A stretch of DNA of 64,000 nt from Rossellomorea marisflavi (GTDB lineage Bacteria > Bacillota > Bacilli > Bacillales > Bacillaceae_B): NCBI RefSeq assembly GCF_001274775.1, contig NZ_LGUE01000004.1, positions 46,163 to 110,162 of the forward strand, in the 5' to 3' direction. The notes beneath the pieces are model-generated. The model saw only the letters and a list, made by a program, of their open reading frames with translations, did no database searches and had not been told where the DNA came from. Made by a program: the position numbers and the translations under genes. Shown here in pieces: positions 45,950-54,350 of the stretch; the first letter of the stretch is position 1, and the number at the start of each line of letters is the position of its first letter.

Positions 45950-45988
45950 ATTATATGCGATAATGAAATTAAATTTCAATATATTTTT
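45950..45988 (-). promoter_or_regulatory. Probable promoter of the rpiR-PTS-GH4 operon
   Basis: On the minus strand TTGAAA (about 45979-45974), 18 bases and TATAAT (45955-45950) form a promoter. Its -35 lies inside the palindromic operator. Confidence 0.5.
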
Positions 45989-45997
45989 GAAATTTCT
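45964..45997. promoter_or_regulatory. Palindromic operator for the RpiR-type regulator
   Basis: TGAAATT-A-AATTTCA (45964-45978) is a perfect 7-1-7 palindrome, followed by a third half-site TGAAATTTC (45988-45996). TGAAA/TTTCA symmetry is common for RpiR-family operators. It overlaps the -35 of the leftward operon and precedes the rightward one. Confidence 0.6.
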
Positions 45998-46059
45998 AAA
46001 CTTTTATTTTACCAAGTAGTAGAAAACCGTTCTATAAGAGTACTAGGAGGAATAGGAAG

Positions 46060-46386
46060 ATGACCAAAAACGTAGAAGTAGAAATCTTTGAAATCATTTC
46101 AAATGGAGGAAATGCAAAAGCCATCGCCTATGAAGGACTTTCCATGGCTCACGAAGGGAAGTTTGATGAAGCCGATCAGCTTTTGAAAGATGCACATGTG
46201 GAGCTGAACAAAGCGCATAACACCCAAACATCGCTGATTCAAGCAGAGCTGAACGGGGACAGCTTCGAAAAGTCCCTTCTCATGATCCATGCCCAGGACC
46301 ATCTCATGACTTCCATCAGTGAGATCACGCTCATTGAGCAGATGATCCCTATGTTGAAACGCATCCACCAATTAGAAACCCGATAA
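46060..46386 (+). CDS. PTS EIIA, lactose/cellobiose family
   Basis: The 108-residue phosphocarrier has the active His in LLMIHAQDHLMT (H77), the signature of LacF/CelC-type IIA. The helical sequence NAKAIAYEGLSMAHEGKFDEA is also typical. It is first in the rightward operon, separated from its IIB and IIC partners, which lie in the leftward operon. TAGGAGG precedes the ATG. The mupG gene follows after 13 bases. Confidence 0.92.
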   Translation: MTKNVEVEIFEIISNGGNAKAIAYEGLSMAHEGKFDEADQLLKDAHVELNKAHNTQTSLIQAELNGDSFEKSLLMIHAQDHLMTSISEITLIEQMIPMLKRIHQLETR

Positions 46387-46399
46387 GGAGGAAGAATAG

Positions 46400-47491
46400 A
46401 TGAGCAAACGTCTCGGAGTATCGATTTATCCCAATCATTCAAAGGTGGAAGATGACAAAGCGTATCTTGAACTGGCTTCTTCCTATGGATTCAAACGAGT
46501 ATTCACCTGTCTTCTATCAGTAGATGGGGAAAAGGACACGATCCTGGCAAACTTCAAGGAAACCATTTCATATGCAAAAGAGCTCGGCATGGAAGTCATT
46601 GCAGACATCTCACCGCGCATCTTCAAGGAGCTGAACATCTCTTATGATGATCTCTCATTCTTTGCCGACCTCGGAGCCCATGGCATCCGTCTCGATATGG
46701 GGTATACCGGGCAGGAAGAATCCATGATGTCTTTCAATCCGTATGACCTGAAGATCGAGCTCAATATGAGCAATGCCACAAAATACATCGACAACATCAT
46801 GACGTATCAGCCTAATAAGGATGCCCTCCTCGGCTGTCATAACTTTTATCCGCACCGCTACTCCGGGCTGTCTTATCCGTTCTTCGTCGAGTGCAGCCAG
46901 AAGTTCAAGGATCTCGGGATGAGGACAGCGGCCTTCGTCTCTTCGGAAGATGCTACATTCGGACCCTGGCCGGTAGTCGAAGGGCTTCCTACCCTTGAAA
47001 TGCATCGGGATCTTCCAATCGACGTCCAGGCAAAACACCTTTTCGCAACGGGGCTCATCGATGATGTAATCATCAGTAACGCATATGCCTCCGAACGGGA
47101 ATTGAAGCTCCTGAGTTCTCTTAATCTTCAAAAAATCACGTTCTCTGTGGATATAGTGGATACTACTACGGAACTTGAAGAAACGATTTTGTTCCAGGAG
47201 CCTCACTTCTACCGCGGGGACGTGTCGGATTATATGATCCGCTCCACCCAGAGCCGGGTGAAGTACCGCGGCAGGGAGTTCGCTCCCCATAACACCCGTG
47301 ATATCAGACGGGGGGATATCATCATTGAGAATGACCTGTACGCCCAATATGCCGGGGAGCTTCAAATCGCCTTGAAAGATATGAAAAATTCCGGTAAGAC
47401 CAATGTGGTCGCCCGGATCCGCGAAGAAGAGATCGTCCTCCTCGATTATCTGCAACCATGGGGCAAATTCGCCTTCGAAAAAAGAGGCTGA
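46400..47491 (+). CDS. mupG: DUF871/GH170 protein, MupG-type 6-phospho-N-acetylmuramidase
   Basis: The 363-residue protein matches DUF871. In S. aureus this family is MupG (GH170), which splits MurNAc-6P-GlcNAc into MurNAc-6P and GlcNAc. An N-terminal TIM barrel opens GVSIYPNHS, with ADISPRIFKEL and GIRLDMGYTG early and CHNFYPHRYSGLS (about 140-152). A C-terminal beta-barrel domain carries RSTQSRVKYRGREFAPHNT. GGAGG lies 8 bases before the ATG. The next gene is three bases away and encodes a GlcNAc-type kinase, the enzyme needed for the GlcNAc product. Substrate is inferred from family and context. Confidence 0.83.
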   Translation: MSKRLGVSIYPNHSKVEDDKAYLELASSYGFKRVFTCLLSVDGEKDTILANFKETISYAKELGMEVIADISPRIFKELNISYDDLSFFADLGAHGIRLDMGYTGQEESMMSFNPYDLKIELNMSNATKYIDNIMTYQPNKDALLGCHNFYPHRYSGLSYPFFVECSQKFKDLGMRTAAFVSSEDATFGPWPVVEGLPTLEMHRDLPIDVQAKHLFATGLIDDVIISNAYASERELKLLSSLNLQKITFSVDIVDTTTELEETILFQEPHFYRGDVSDYMIRSTQSRVKYRGREFAPHNTRDIRRGDIIIENDLYAQYAGELQIALKDMKNSGKTNVVARIREEEIVLLDYLQPWGKFAFEKRG

Positions 47492-47494
47492 GAG

Positions 47495-48385
47495 ATGGGG
47501 AGAATCATAGGAATAGACGCAGGTGGGACGAAGACACAGGCCCTCGTGATGGATGAGCAACGGAATGTGCTCTTTGAATCCGTTGCCGGTCATGGCAATC
47601 CTTCTGTATCATTTCAACAAGCCATGGACCATCTTACGTTGGTTCTCAAAGAATGTCTGCATGACGGAGAGGCGGACGCCATCGTCATCGGAATGGCCGG
47701 GCTTCAATCGGGGCCGCTTGAGGAACGGGTGAAAGACGTACTTGCACCCCTTTCTCCCTCCCCTATGTGGATCATCAGTGATGCCGAGCTTGCTTTCGAC
47801 AGTGCGATCGGGGACGACGACGGGATCCTTACCATTGCGGGAACGGGCTCCATTTCCCACGGCCGCCACGGTACGATGACAGGTGTGTCCGGTGGATGGG
47901 GCCATCTTCTCGGTGATGAGGGAAGTGCCTATTCCATTGCAATCCAGGCCTGCCAGATCATCACTACTGAAATCGATCGAGATGTCCCCCTTTCTCCCCT
48001 CTCACAGGCAGTGATGAAGGAGATCGGTGCTGTTGACGGGAAGGGGTTGAAAGGATTCATCTACACATCCGATAAGGGGGAAATCGCCTCCTTGTCCAAG
48101 ATCGTGGATGCATGTGCGCAGGACGGGGATGCTTCTTCCCGGATGATCCTGCAAAAAGCCGGGGCTTCCCTGGGGATGCAGACCGTTGAGCTCGCCCGTA
48201 ACCTTTCTCTTTCATCCTTGAAGGTGGCCATAAAGGGAAGCGTTTTGGAAGCAAGCAACGCAGTTCAGACATCTTTCAAACAGGTAGTCTCAGAGGCCTA
48301 CCCAGATGCAACTATCCTTTTGAGCCCTATGTCCCCGGCCTTGGGTGCCGTCACGACTTTAACAAGAATGAGGAGGAAACATTAA
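47495..48385 (+). CDS. BadF/BcrA family N-acetylglucosamine kinase-like protein
   Basis: The 296-residue ASKHA-fold kinase has the phosphate-1 motif IIGIDAGGTKTQALVMD, an acidic segment ISDAELAFDSAI, phosphate-2 LTIAGTGSIS (about 110-119) and GGWGHLLGDEGSAYSI, typical of the BadF/BadG family that includes GlcNAc kinase. It would phosphorylate free GlcNAc released by the MupG-type enzyme. It starts three bases after that gene's stop, with GAGG in the last codons. The anmK gene follows without a gap. GlcNAc as substrate is inferred. Confidence 0.85.
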   Translation: MGRIIGIDAGGTKTQALVMDEQRNVLFESVAGHGNPSVSFQQAMDHLTLVLKECLHDGEADAIVIGMAGLQSGPLEERVKDVLAPLSPSPMWIISDAELAFDSAIGDDDGILTIAGTGSISHGRHGTMTGVSGGWGHLLGDEGSAYSIAIQACQIITTEIDRDVPLSPLSQAVMKEIGAVDGKGLKGFIYTSDKGEIASLSKIVDACAQDGDASSRMILQKAGASLGMQTVELARNLSLSSLKVAIKGSVLEASNAVQTSFKQVVSEAYPDATILLSPMSPALGAVTTLTRMRRKH

Positions 48386-49555
48386 ATGGTCAAACGTTTA
48401 GCAGTAGGGCTCATGTCAGGCACATCCGTCGATGCGGTGGATGCCGCCCTCGTATCCTTGGAAGGGACGGGAAGCAGTGCAACCTGCAAGCTGATCCATT
48501 ACGCCTCCACCCCCTTCCCCCAGTCAGTCAAAAAGAAAATTTTCGAGGTCATCAGTGAAGATCACTCATCCACTCCTGCCCTCTCAAGCCTTCACTTCGA
48601 GCTTGGCCGCATCTACGGGGAAGCCGTCATCGGTCTTTGCACGGAAGCCGGTGTTCCGCTGGAGGATCTCGATGTCATCGGGTCCCACGGGCAGACCGTA
48701 TTTCATCAGCCTTTTCCCACGGCGGATTCTGTCCCTTCCACTCTCCAGATCGGTGAGCCGAGCGTGATCGCATACATGACGAATACCGCCGTTGTCTCAA
48801 ATTTCAGGTCTATGGACGTCGCTGCGGGAGGCGAGGGTGCCCCCCTCGTTCCCTATACGGAATACATCCTCTACCGGTCGCCTGGAGTGGGGCGACTCCT
48901 TCAAAACATCGGGGGGATCGGGAATGTCACCGTCCTGTCCAAGGACGGTTCCCTTGAAGACGTGTACGGATTCGATACAGGACCGGGCAATATGATCATA
49001 GACGGGCTATGCGAGAGGCTTTACGGCAAGGCATTCGATGAAGACGGGGACATCGCTTCCACTGGGAAGGTGCATGAAAAGATGGTGGAAGAATGGATGG
49101 AATGGGAAGCTGGTTTCTTCTCAAGGAAGCCCCCTAAATCCACTGGGCGGGAACAGTTTGGTGACATTTTCATCGACCGCATCATGGATAAGTTCTCTCA
49201 CCTTGCGAAAGAAGATCTCATCGCATCGGCGACGTACTTTACGGCACGCTCTATCGCAGATGCCTATAAAACGTTCATCTTCCCTCACTATGAAGTGGAT
49301 GAAATCATCATCGGAGGCGGAGGGAGCTATAACCACACCCTCATCCGTTTCATGAAGGAACTGCTTCCAACCTGTACGCTCCTCACGCAGGAAGAAATCG
49401 GCTACTCATCCGATGCCAAAGAGGCCATCGCCTTCGCCCTTCTTGCCCACGAGACGTTGAACGGACAGCCTGGAAATGTACCGGGTGCAACGGGTGCCGG
49501 GGGTTATGTGATCCTTGGTTCCATTACTCCTGCCCCTCTTCCCGGAAAGAACTGA
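48386..49555 (+). CDS. anmK: Anhydro-N-acetylmuramic acid kinase
   Basis: The 389-residue protein is a clear AnmK. It has the N-terminal VGLMSGTSVDAVDAALV, the conserved GSHGQTVFHQP (about 93-103), NIGGIGNVTVL (about 175) and GFDTGPGNMIID (about 196-207). AnmK opens and phosphorylates 1,6-anhydroMurNAc to MurNAc-6P, normally for MurQ. Its ATG directly follows the kinase stop with GGAGG 9 bases before. Anhydro sugars come from lytic transglycosylases, so the operon appears to handle both hydrolase and transglycosylase products. No murQ is in the window. Confidence 0.93.
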   Translation: MVKRLAVGLMSGTSVDAVDAALVSLEGTGSSATCKLIHYASTPFPQSVKKKIFEVISEDHSSTPALSSLHFELGRIYGEAVIGLCTEAGVPLEDLDVIGSHGQTVFHQPFPTADSVPSTLQIGEPSVIAYMTNTAVVSNFRSMDVAAGGEGAPLVPYTEYILYRSPGVGRLLQNIGGIGNVTVLSKDGSLEDVYGFDTGPGNMIIDGLCERLYGKAFDEDGDIASTGKVHEKMVEEWMEWEAGFFSRKPPKSTGREQFGDIFIDRIMDKFSHLAKEDLIASATYFTARSIADAYKTFIFPHYEVDEIIIGGGGSYNHTLIRFMKELLPTCTLLTQEEIGYSSDAKEAIAFALLAHETLNGQPGNVPGATGAGGYVILGSITPAPLPGKN

Positions 49556-49588
49556 ATCTACAAGAATACTAGAAAGGCGGGATCACCC

Positions 49589-51001
49589 ATGATCACTTCG
49601 TCTATCAAGCAATCATTCATCCGCATTGTAGGAGAAGCTTTCTACTATGACAGCCCCGCAGAGAGGCTCGTCTATTCATACGATGCCACCCCTAACTATC
49701 AGGCGATGCCTGATGCCATCCTCTCCCCTTCTTCAGCAGAGGAGATTGCAAGCATCGTGAAAGTGTGCGGAGAGCATGGCATCCCGATCGTACCGAGGGG
49801 TTCCGGCACCAACCTCTGTGCCGGAACCTGCCCGACCGAAGGCGGGATCGTCCTTCTCTTTACCCGTATGAATCGCATCCTGGAACTCGATGAGGAGAAT
49901 CTCACCGTCACGGTCCAGCCCGGTGTGATCACAGGGGAACTCATAGCCTCCGTTGAAGCCATTGGCCTCTTTTATCCACCGGATCCAAGCTCCATGAAGA
50001 TTTCCACCATCGGCGGGAATATCAACGAAAATTCCGGTGGCCTCAGGGGACTAAAATACGGGGTGACACGTGACTACGTCCTGGCTCTCGAGGCAGTGCT
50101 TCCGAATGGAGACATCATCCGAACGGGCGGTAAGCTCGCCAAGGATGTGGCCGGCTACGATTTGACGAGGCTCCTGGTCGGTTCCGAAGGGACGCTCGGA
50201 ATCATCACTGAAGCGACACTGAAGCTCGTGCCCCTCCCGGAAACGAAGAAGACGATGCTTGCCACTTACGGAGACATGGAAGCTGCGGCCAAAAGTGTTT
50301 CCCATATCATCTCGGGCAAGATCATTCCCGCAACACTGGAATTCCTCGATCAGCCGACCCTTGCCGTCGTCGAGGATTTCGCCAGGATCGGTCTCCCTAC
50401 AGAAGCGAAGGCCGTCCTCCTCATCGAGCAGGACGGACCCGCTGAACTCGTCACAAGGGATATGACGAGAATGAAGGAGATCTGTTTGGAGCACGGTGCC
50501 GTATCTGTTGAGCTTGCCGCTACACCTGAAGAAGCAGAAGCCCTCAGGACGGCAAGACGATCCGCCCTCTCTGCCCTCGCCCGGTTGAAGCCGACAACCA
50601 TTCTCGAGGACGCCACCGTGCCCCGTTCTGAAATTGCCACGATGGTCTCGGCCATCAATCGCATCGCCGAAAAATACAAACTCAACATTTGTACGTTCGG
50701 GCATGCAGGTGACGGGAATCTCCATCCGACCGTCGCAACCGATGCAAGGGATCACGAAGAGATGGAGCGGGTGGAAGCGGCCTTTGCCGAGATTTTTTCT
50801 GAAGCGATATCGTTGGGCGGTACAATCACGGGGGAACATGGCGTGGGGATGATGAAGGCGCCATATCTTGAATGGAAGCTTGGCCCCGAGGGGGTGAATG
50901 CCATGAAACTCATCAAGCAGGCATTCGATCCAGGTAATATCATGAACCCGAATAAAGTATTTGCCAAAGAATCCAGGAAGCGCGTGGTGATTTCACGATG
51001 A
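49589..51001 (+). CDS. glcD: Glycolate/D-lactate oxidase FAD subunit GlcD
   Basis: The 470-residue flavoprotein has an N-terminal FAD-binding domain (PIVPRGSGTNLCAGTCPT, PPDPSSMKISTIGGNINENSGG) and a C-terminal FAD-oxidase domain (GHAGDGNLHPT, GGTITGEHGVGMMKAPYL). It oxidises glycolate or D-lactate and passes electrons to GlcF. It is 33 bases downstream of anmK and overlaps glcF by ATGA. In this operon D-lactate, the by-product of MurNAc breakdown, is the sensible substrate, but sequence alone cannot separate it from glycolate. No glcE gene is present. Confidence 0.88.
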   Translation: MITSSIKQSFIRIVGEAFYYDSPAERLVYSYDATPNYQAMPDAILSPSSAEEIASIVKVCGEHGIPIVPRGSGTNLCAGTCPTEGGIVLLFTRMNRILELDEENLTVTVQPGVITGELIASVEAIGLFYPPDPSSMKISTIGGNINENSGGLRGLKYGVTRDYVLALEAVLPNGDIIRTGGKLAKDVAGYDLTRLLVGSEGTLGIITEATLKLVPLPETKKTMLATYGDMEAAAKSVSHIISGKIIPATLEFLDQPTLAVVEDFARIGLPTEAKAVLLIEQDGPAELVTRDMTRMKEICLEHGAVSVELAATPEEAEALRTARRSALSALARLKPTTILEDATVPRSEIATMVSAINRIAEKYKLNICTFGHAGDGNLHPTVATDARDHEEMERVEAAFAEIFSEAISLGGTITGEHGVGMMKAPYLEWKLGPEGVNAMKLIKQAFDPGNIMNPNKVFAKESRKRVVISR

Positions 51002-52326
51002 GTGAACGAACGAAGATGCAGCAGGAGTTCAAGGAACGGATGGATGAGGATGAACTTCTTAATTGCATGAAATGCGGATTTTGCCTCCCCTCCTGCCCGA
51101 CCTACATCGAATCGGGATTCAAGGAATCACACTCTCCCCGCGGCAGGATTGCCCTGATGAAAGCCGTCGTCGATGGGGTCATCGAACCGGACGAAGATGT
51201 AGAGCGTTCACTCGATCTATGCCTGGGCTGCCGAGCCTGCGAGCCCGTCTGTCCTTCCGGTGTGAAGTACGGGCATCTTCTGGAAGAAGCAAGGGACATC
51301 ATCAACAAAAACAAAAAGCACTCCATCCGAGAGAAAGTCGTGAGAAAGACGGTATTTTCCGGTCTATTCCCCCACCCTGACAGGATGCGGACTGCCACTT
51401 CCCTGCTCGGCTTTTATCAGCGTTCAGGAATCCAGAAAGCCGTTAGGGCATCGGGACTCCTGAACATCCTGCCTGATCACTTGGCGACGATGGAAAAGGT
51501 CCTGCCCAAGGTGCCAAGACGCGGTGATATGACCGATCGTCCGCGTCACTTGGAGCCTGCAGGCACCAAAAAGAAAAAAGTCGCCTTCTTCAGCGGGTGT
51601 CTCATGGATACGCTGTTTCTCAGCACCAACAACGCAACGACAACCCTCCTCCAACAGGCCGGGTGTGAAATTGTCATTCCTCAAGCCCAAACATGCTGTG
51701 GAGCCCTTCATGGTCACAGCGGAGAGAAGGACGGAGCGAAAAAGCTTGCCAAAGAAAACATCTCAGCATTTGAAGATTGTGGAGCCGATTACATCATCAC
51801 CAACGCAGGGGGATGCGGTGCCTTCCTTGTGGACTATGACCATCTATTGAAGGATGACCCGGAATGGAAGGGGCGGGCAGAGCGTTTTACTGCTAAAATC
51901 AAGGATGTTTCATCCATCCTTGTCGAACTTGAATTCCACCGCAACGATTTGAAGGTAGCTCCCCAGATCATTACGTACCAGGATTCCTGTCACCTCAGGA
52001 ACGTACAGAAGACGTTCCTCGAGCCACGCATGCTCCTTCAGGCCGTCGGTGGTGCCGAGTACCACGAGATGAAGCAGGCCGACCACTGCTGCGGTTCTGC
52101 CGGCATTTATAATATTGTCGAGTCCGAGATGTCCATGAAAATACTGGATACGAAAATGCAGCATGCCAAGGATACAGGGGCCGTGACCATCATCACCTCG
52201 AATCCAGGATGCCTGCTTCAAATGAAGCTCGGAATCGAACGCGAGGGGCTATCGGACACTGTGCGGGCCGTTCATATTGTCGACTTCCTCCTTGAAGCAA
52301 TCCGCACTGAGACAAATATGTTTTAG
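50998..52326 (+). CDS. glcF: Glycolate/D-lactate oxidase iron-sulfur subunit GlcF
   Basis: The 442-residue protein has two 4Fe-4S motifs near the N-terminus (CMKCGFCLPSCPTY and CLGCRACEPVCPSG). Two cysteine-rich CCG domains follow (FFSGCLMD...TCCGALHGHSG, and YQDSCHLRN...DHCCGSAG). It takes electrons from GlcD to the quinone pool at the membrane. It is the last gene of the IIA-mupG-kinase-anmK-glcD operon. Its final residues, ETNMF, and its TAG stop fall inside repeat copy C, so the repeat has probably replaced the original 3' end. Confidence 0.9.
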   Translation: MSERTKMQQEFKERMDEDELLNCMKCGFCLPSCPTYIESGFKESHSPRGRIALMKAVVDGVIEPDEDVERSLDLCLGCRACEPVCPSGVKYGHLLEEARDIINKNKKHSIREKVVRKTVFSGLFPHPDRMRTATSLLGFYQRSGIQKAVRASGLLNILPDHLATMEKVLPKVPRRGDMTDRPRHLEPAGTKKKKVAFFSGCLMDTLFLSTNNATTTLLQQAGCEIVIPQAQTCCGALHGHSGEKDGAKKLAKENISAFEDCGADYIITNAGGCGAFLVDYDHLLKDDPEWKGRAERFTAKIKDVSSILVELEFHRNDLKVAPQIITYQDSCHLRNVQKTFLEPRMLLQAVGGAEYHEMKQADHCCGSAGIYNIVESEMSMKILDTKMQHAKDTGAVTIITSNPGCLLQMKLGIEREGLSDTVRAVHIVDFLLEAIRTETNMF

Positions 52327-52602
52327 TCATAATAAAACCCGAATCATTTGCCTATGATAAAGCAAATGATCCGGGTTTTACATTCGTTTAATGAACATTC
52401 AAATTTCATCGTTTCCAGCGGTTGATCGGAGTGCAAGACGAAGACTCCAGCGGGAAGATGATGTGAGACCCCGCAGGCGTGCCGAGGAGGCTCACGGGCT
52501 ACCCGCGGAAAGCGTAGTCTTGCACGGAGATCATTAGCGGTATTAAGATCCTATACTGATCGTGTTTGGCATTATAGGAGCCTTTTTTAGTTTTGTCCCA
52601 TC
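52307..52602 (+). repeat. Dispersed structured repeat, copy C (full length)
   Basis: It runs from CTGAGACAAATATG to TTTTGTCCCATCC in the same orientation as copy B. It has the outer hairpin (about 52336-52380) and the GC-rich central module with GTGCAAGAC/GTCTTGCAC ends. The start overlaps the glcF 3' end, and the far end abuts the stop of the small membrane protein on the other strand. Confidence 0.9.
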
Positions 52603-52620
52603 CTTCTTCCTTTCTCCAAC

Positions 52621-52782
52621 CTACTGCTTCTTCGACTTCGGGAACATGAAATACACTAAAAAGAAGAAAACAAGACCATATCCCGAGAGAAGCAGAATGG
52701 CAGACTCCGCTCCTTTTGTCATCCAAAGACCGATGGTCACCAAGATCACAATCAAAAAGCTCGCCCACACCCATTTGTACAT
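52621..52782 (-). CDS. Small two-helix membrane protein (53 aa)
   Basis: The short ORF starts 7 bases after GAGGAGGATGGGAC. The peptide MYKWVWASFLIVILVTIGLW begins a first membrane helix (about 4-21); MTKGAES is a short loop; a second helix spans about 27-47; the end is PKSKKQ. It is not recognised as a named family. The strong ribosome site and two-helix plan support a real gene. The larger opposite-frame readings of this stretch have no such site. Confidence 0.65.
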   Translation of the reverse strand: MYKWVWASFLIVILVTIGLWMTKGAESAILLLSGYGLVFFFLVYFMFPKSKKQ

Positions 52783-52877
52783 GTCCCATCCTCCTCATGA
52801 AAGCGTCCGCTTTCTACTAGAATGTACGCATGGCTCGATGAAAAGTTTCACAAAAAAGGAAAATCCAGAAACCTTAT

Positions 52878-53495
52878 TCAGCTTTCTCCACCATAAAATA
52901 GCTCGTAAACCCTGAACTTCTCATATGGATTCTCGGCAAATTCCCCGGTCAGGTCCACTTCTGCTTTCAGACGGAAAAGCGGATGCTCTTCCATATAGTG
53001 AATATACTCATCGGAGCTATAGTACAAGAGGATATCCACGTCCCTTGGATCCTGTTCTACCGAATGAAGTATGTTATTGATGACGCTCATGAAGATCTGG
53101 ACAGAAAACGGGTTGAAAAAATAAAAGCGATTATCCCGTGGGTGGATGACATATTCCTCTGCCAGACACTCCTTGAAATGGACGTTATTCTTCCGGATTC
53201 CGGCATGCCTGAGATAATGATCCAAGTTCACCATGGCATCCCGGTAAAAGTCCCTGTTCATTTCAATCCCGATGGTCGTGCATTTGAACCGGTGGTGAAG
53301 ATAAAAGTTCAAGCGCCCCTTCCCGCATCCAAAATCCACCACCCGGTCGGACCTGGAGAAAGGATACTGCTCGCAAAACTCATCCAGCGCCTCATACGGC
53401 GTCGGTTCATATCGATGATAGTGAAAGGACCGGTGGAAGCCCATTTGTCGTTTACCTGTCTCGATGTGGAGCAGGCGGTCATAATCTGTTTTCAT
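52878..53495 (-). CDS. Class I SAM-dependent methyltransferase
   Basis: The product (205 residues from this start) has a Rossmann-type methyltransferase core. Motif I is VVDFGCGKGRLNFYL (about 52-66), an acidic residue ends the next strand (TIGIEMN), and RFYFFNPFS sits where motif IV is expected. The substrate is unknown. GGGAG lies 6 bases before the ATG at 53495; earlier in-frame ATGs at 53546 and 53585 would add 17 or 30 residues, the former also with an AGAGG site. Single gene. Confidence 0.75.
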   Translation of the reverse strand: MKTDYDRLLHIETGKRQMGFHRSFHYHRYEPTPYEALDEFCEQYPFSRSDRVVDFGCGKGRLNFYLHHRFKCTTIGIEMNRDFYRDAMVNLDHYLRHAGIRKNNVHFKECLAEEYVIHPRDNRFYFFNPFSVQIFMSVINNILHSVEQDPRDVDILLYYSSDEYIHYMEEHPLFRLKAEVDLTGEFAENPYEKFRVYELFYGGES

Positions 53496-53659
53496 AAGAA
53501 TCTCCCTAAGGGGCTCGAAGCCCTTCGAATTAGGTCCATTATACATGAATCCTCTTAAAAGAATGGAATCCCGCACCTCCGCCATACTAAATACATGAAC
53601 TTCCCGCCCGCATGTGGTAGGGTGAATGTGTTCTAAACAAATGGATAGGAGTGATCGCA

Positions 53660-54334
53660 GTGCAAAACAAAGAACAACGCAAACAAGAAATACTCGCTGC
53701 CCATCTGGACAGACATGCGACGAAAGAATTCGATCCCGAGAAGAAAGTTTCCGATGACGATTTCCGATTCATCATGGAAGTCGGTAGGCTTTCTCCCTCA
53801 TCATTCGGTTTTGAGCCATGGCGCTTCCTCGTGATCCAAAGCGAAGAACTCCGTCAAAAGATCAAGGATGCCGCATGGGGAGCCTACGGAAAACTTCCTG
53901 ATGCGAGCCACTTCGTGATCCTTCTCGCCCGGACAAAAAAAGATACCCGCTATGATGCTGACTATCTCCAACAGCACTTCAAAGAAGTGAAGCATATGCC
54001 GGATGAGCATCTACAAAAGTATCTGAGCCGGATCGAAGAGTTCCAGAAAGAAGACTTCAACCTTCTTGATGGTGATCGCCCGCTTTACGACTGGGCAGGC
54101 AAACAAACCTATCTTGCACTTGGCAATATGATGACGGCTGCAGCCGAAATCGGAGTGGATTCCTGTCCGATTGAAGGCTTCCACATCGAAAAGATGAATA
54201 AGCTACTTGAAGAAGAGGGACTTCTGGAAGATGGCCGCTTCAGCATCTCCGTCATGGTGGCATTCGGATTCCGCGTGAAGGATCCGGCAGAAAAAACCCG
54301 CCGTCCGTTTGAAGATATCGTCAAATTTGTATAA
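53660..54334 (+). CDS. NAD(P)H-dependent nitroreductase family oxidoreductase
   Basis: The 224-residue FMN enzyme of the nitroreductase family (NfsB/YfkO-like) has an N-terminal RHATKEFDPEKKVSDDD helix. FMN-contacting GRLSPSSFGFEPWRFLVI is near 42-60, with LGNMMTAAAEIGVDSCPIEGF at about 152-172 and a C-terminal arm VAFGFRVKDPAEKTRRPFEDIV. It reduces quinones or nitro compounds. The GTG at 53660 lies 8 bases after AGGAG; an in-frame GTG at 53651 overlaps that spacing. Repeat copy D begins 16 bases after the stop. Confidence 0.87.
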   Translation: MQNKEQRKQEILAAHLDRHATKEFDPEKKVSDDDFRFIMEVGRLSPSSFGFEPWRFLVIQSEELRQKIKDAAWGAYGKLPDASHFVILLARTKKDTRYDADYLQQHFKEVKHMPDEHLQKYLSRIEEFQKEDFNLLDGDRPLYDWAGKQTYLALGNMMTAAAEIGVDSCPIEGFHIEKMNKLLEEEGLLEDGRFSISVMVAFGFRVKDPAEKTRRPFEDIVKFV

Positions 54335-54350
54335 AGAACATAAATAAAAA

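Noticed and set aside
52499..52798. 99-codon minus-strand frame
   Set aside because: It overlaps the better-supported 53-residue gene in another frame and runs into repeat C.
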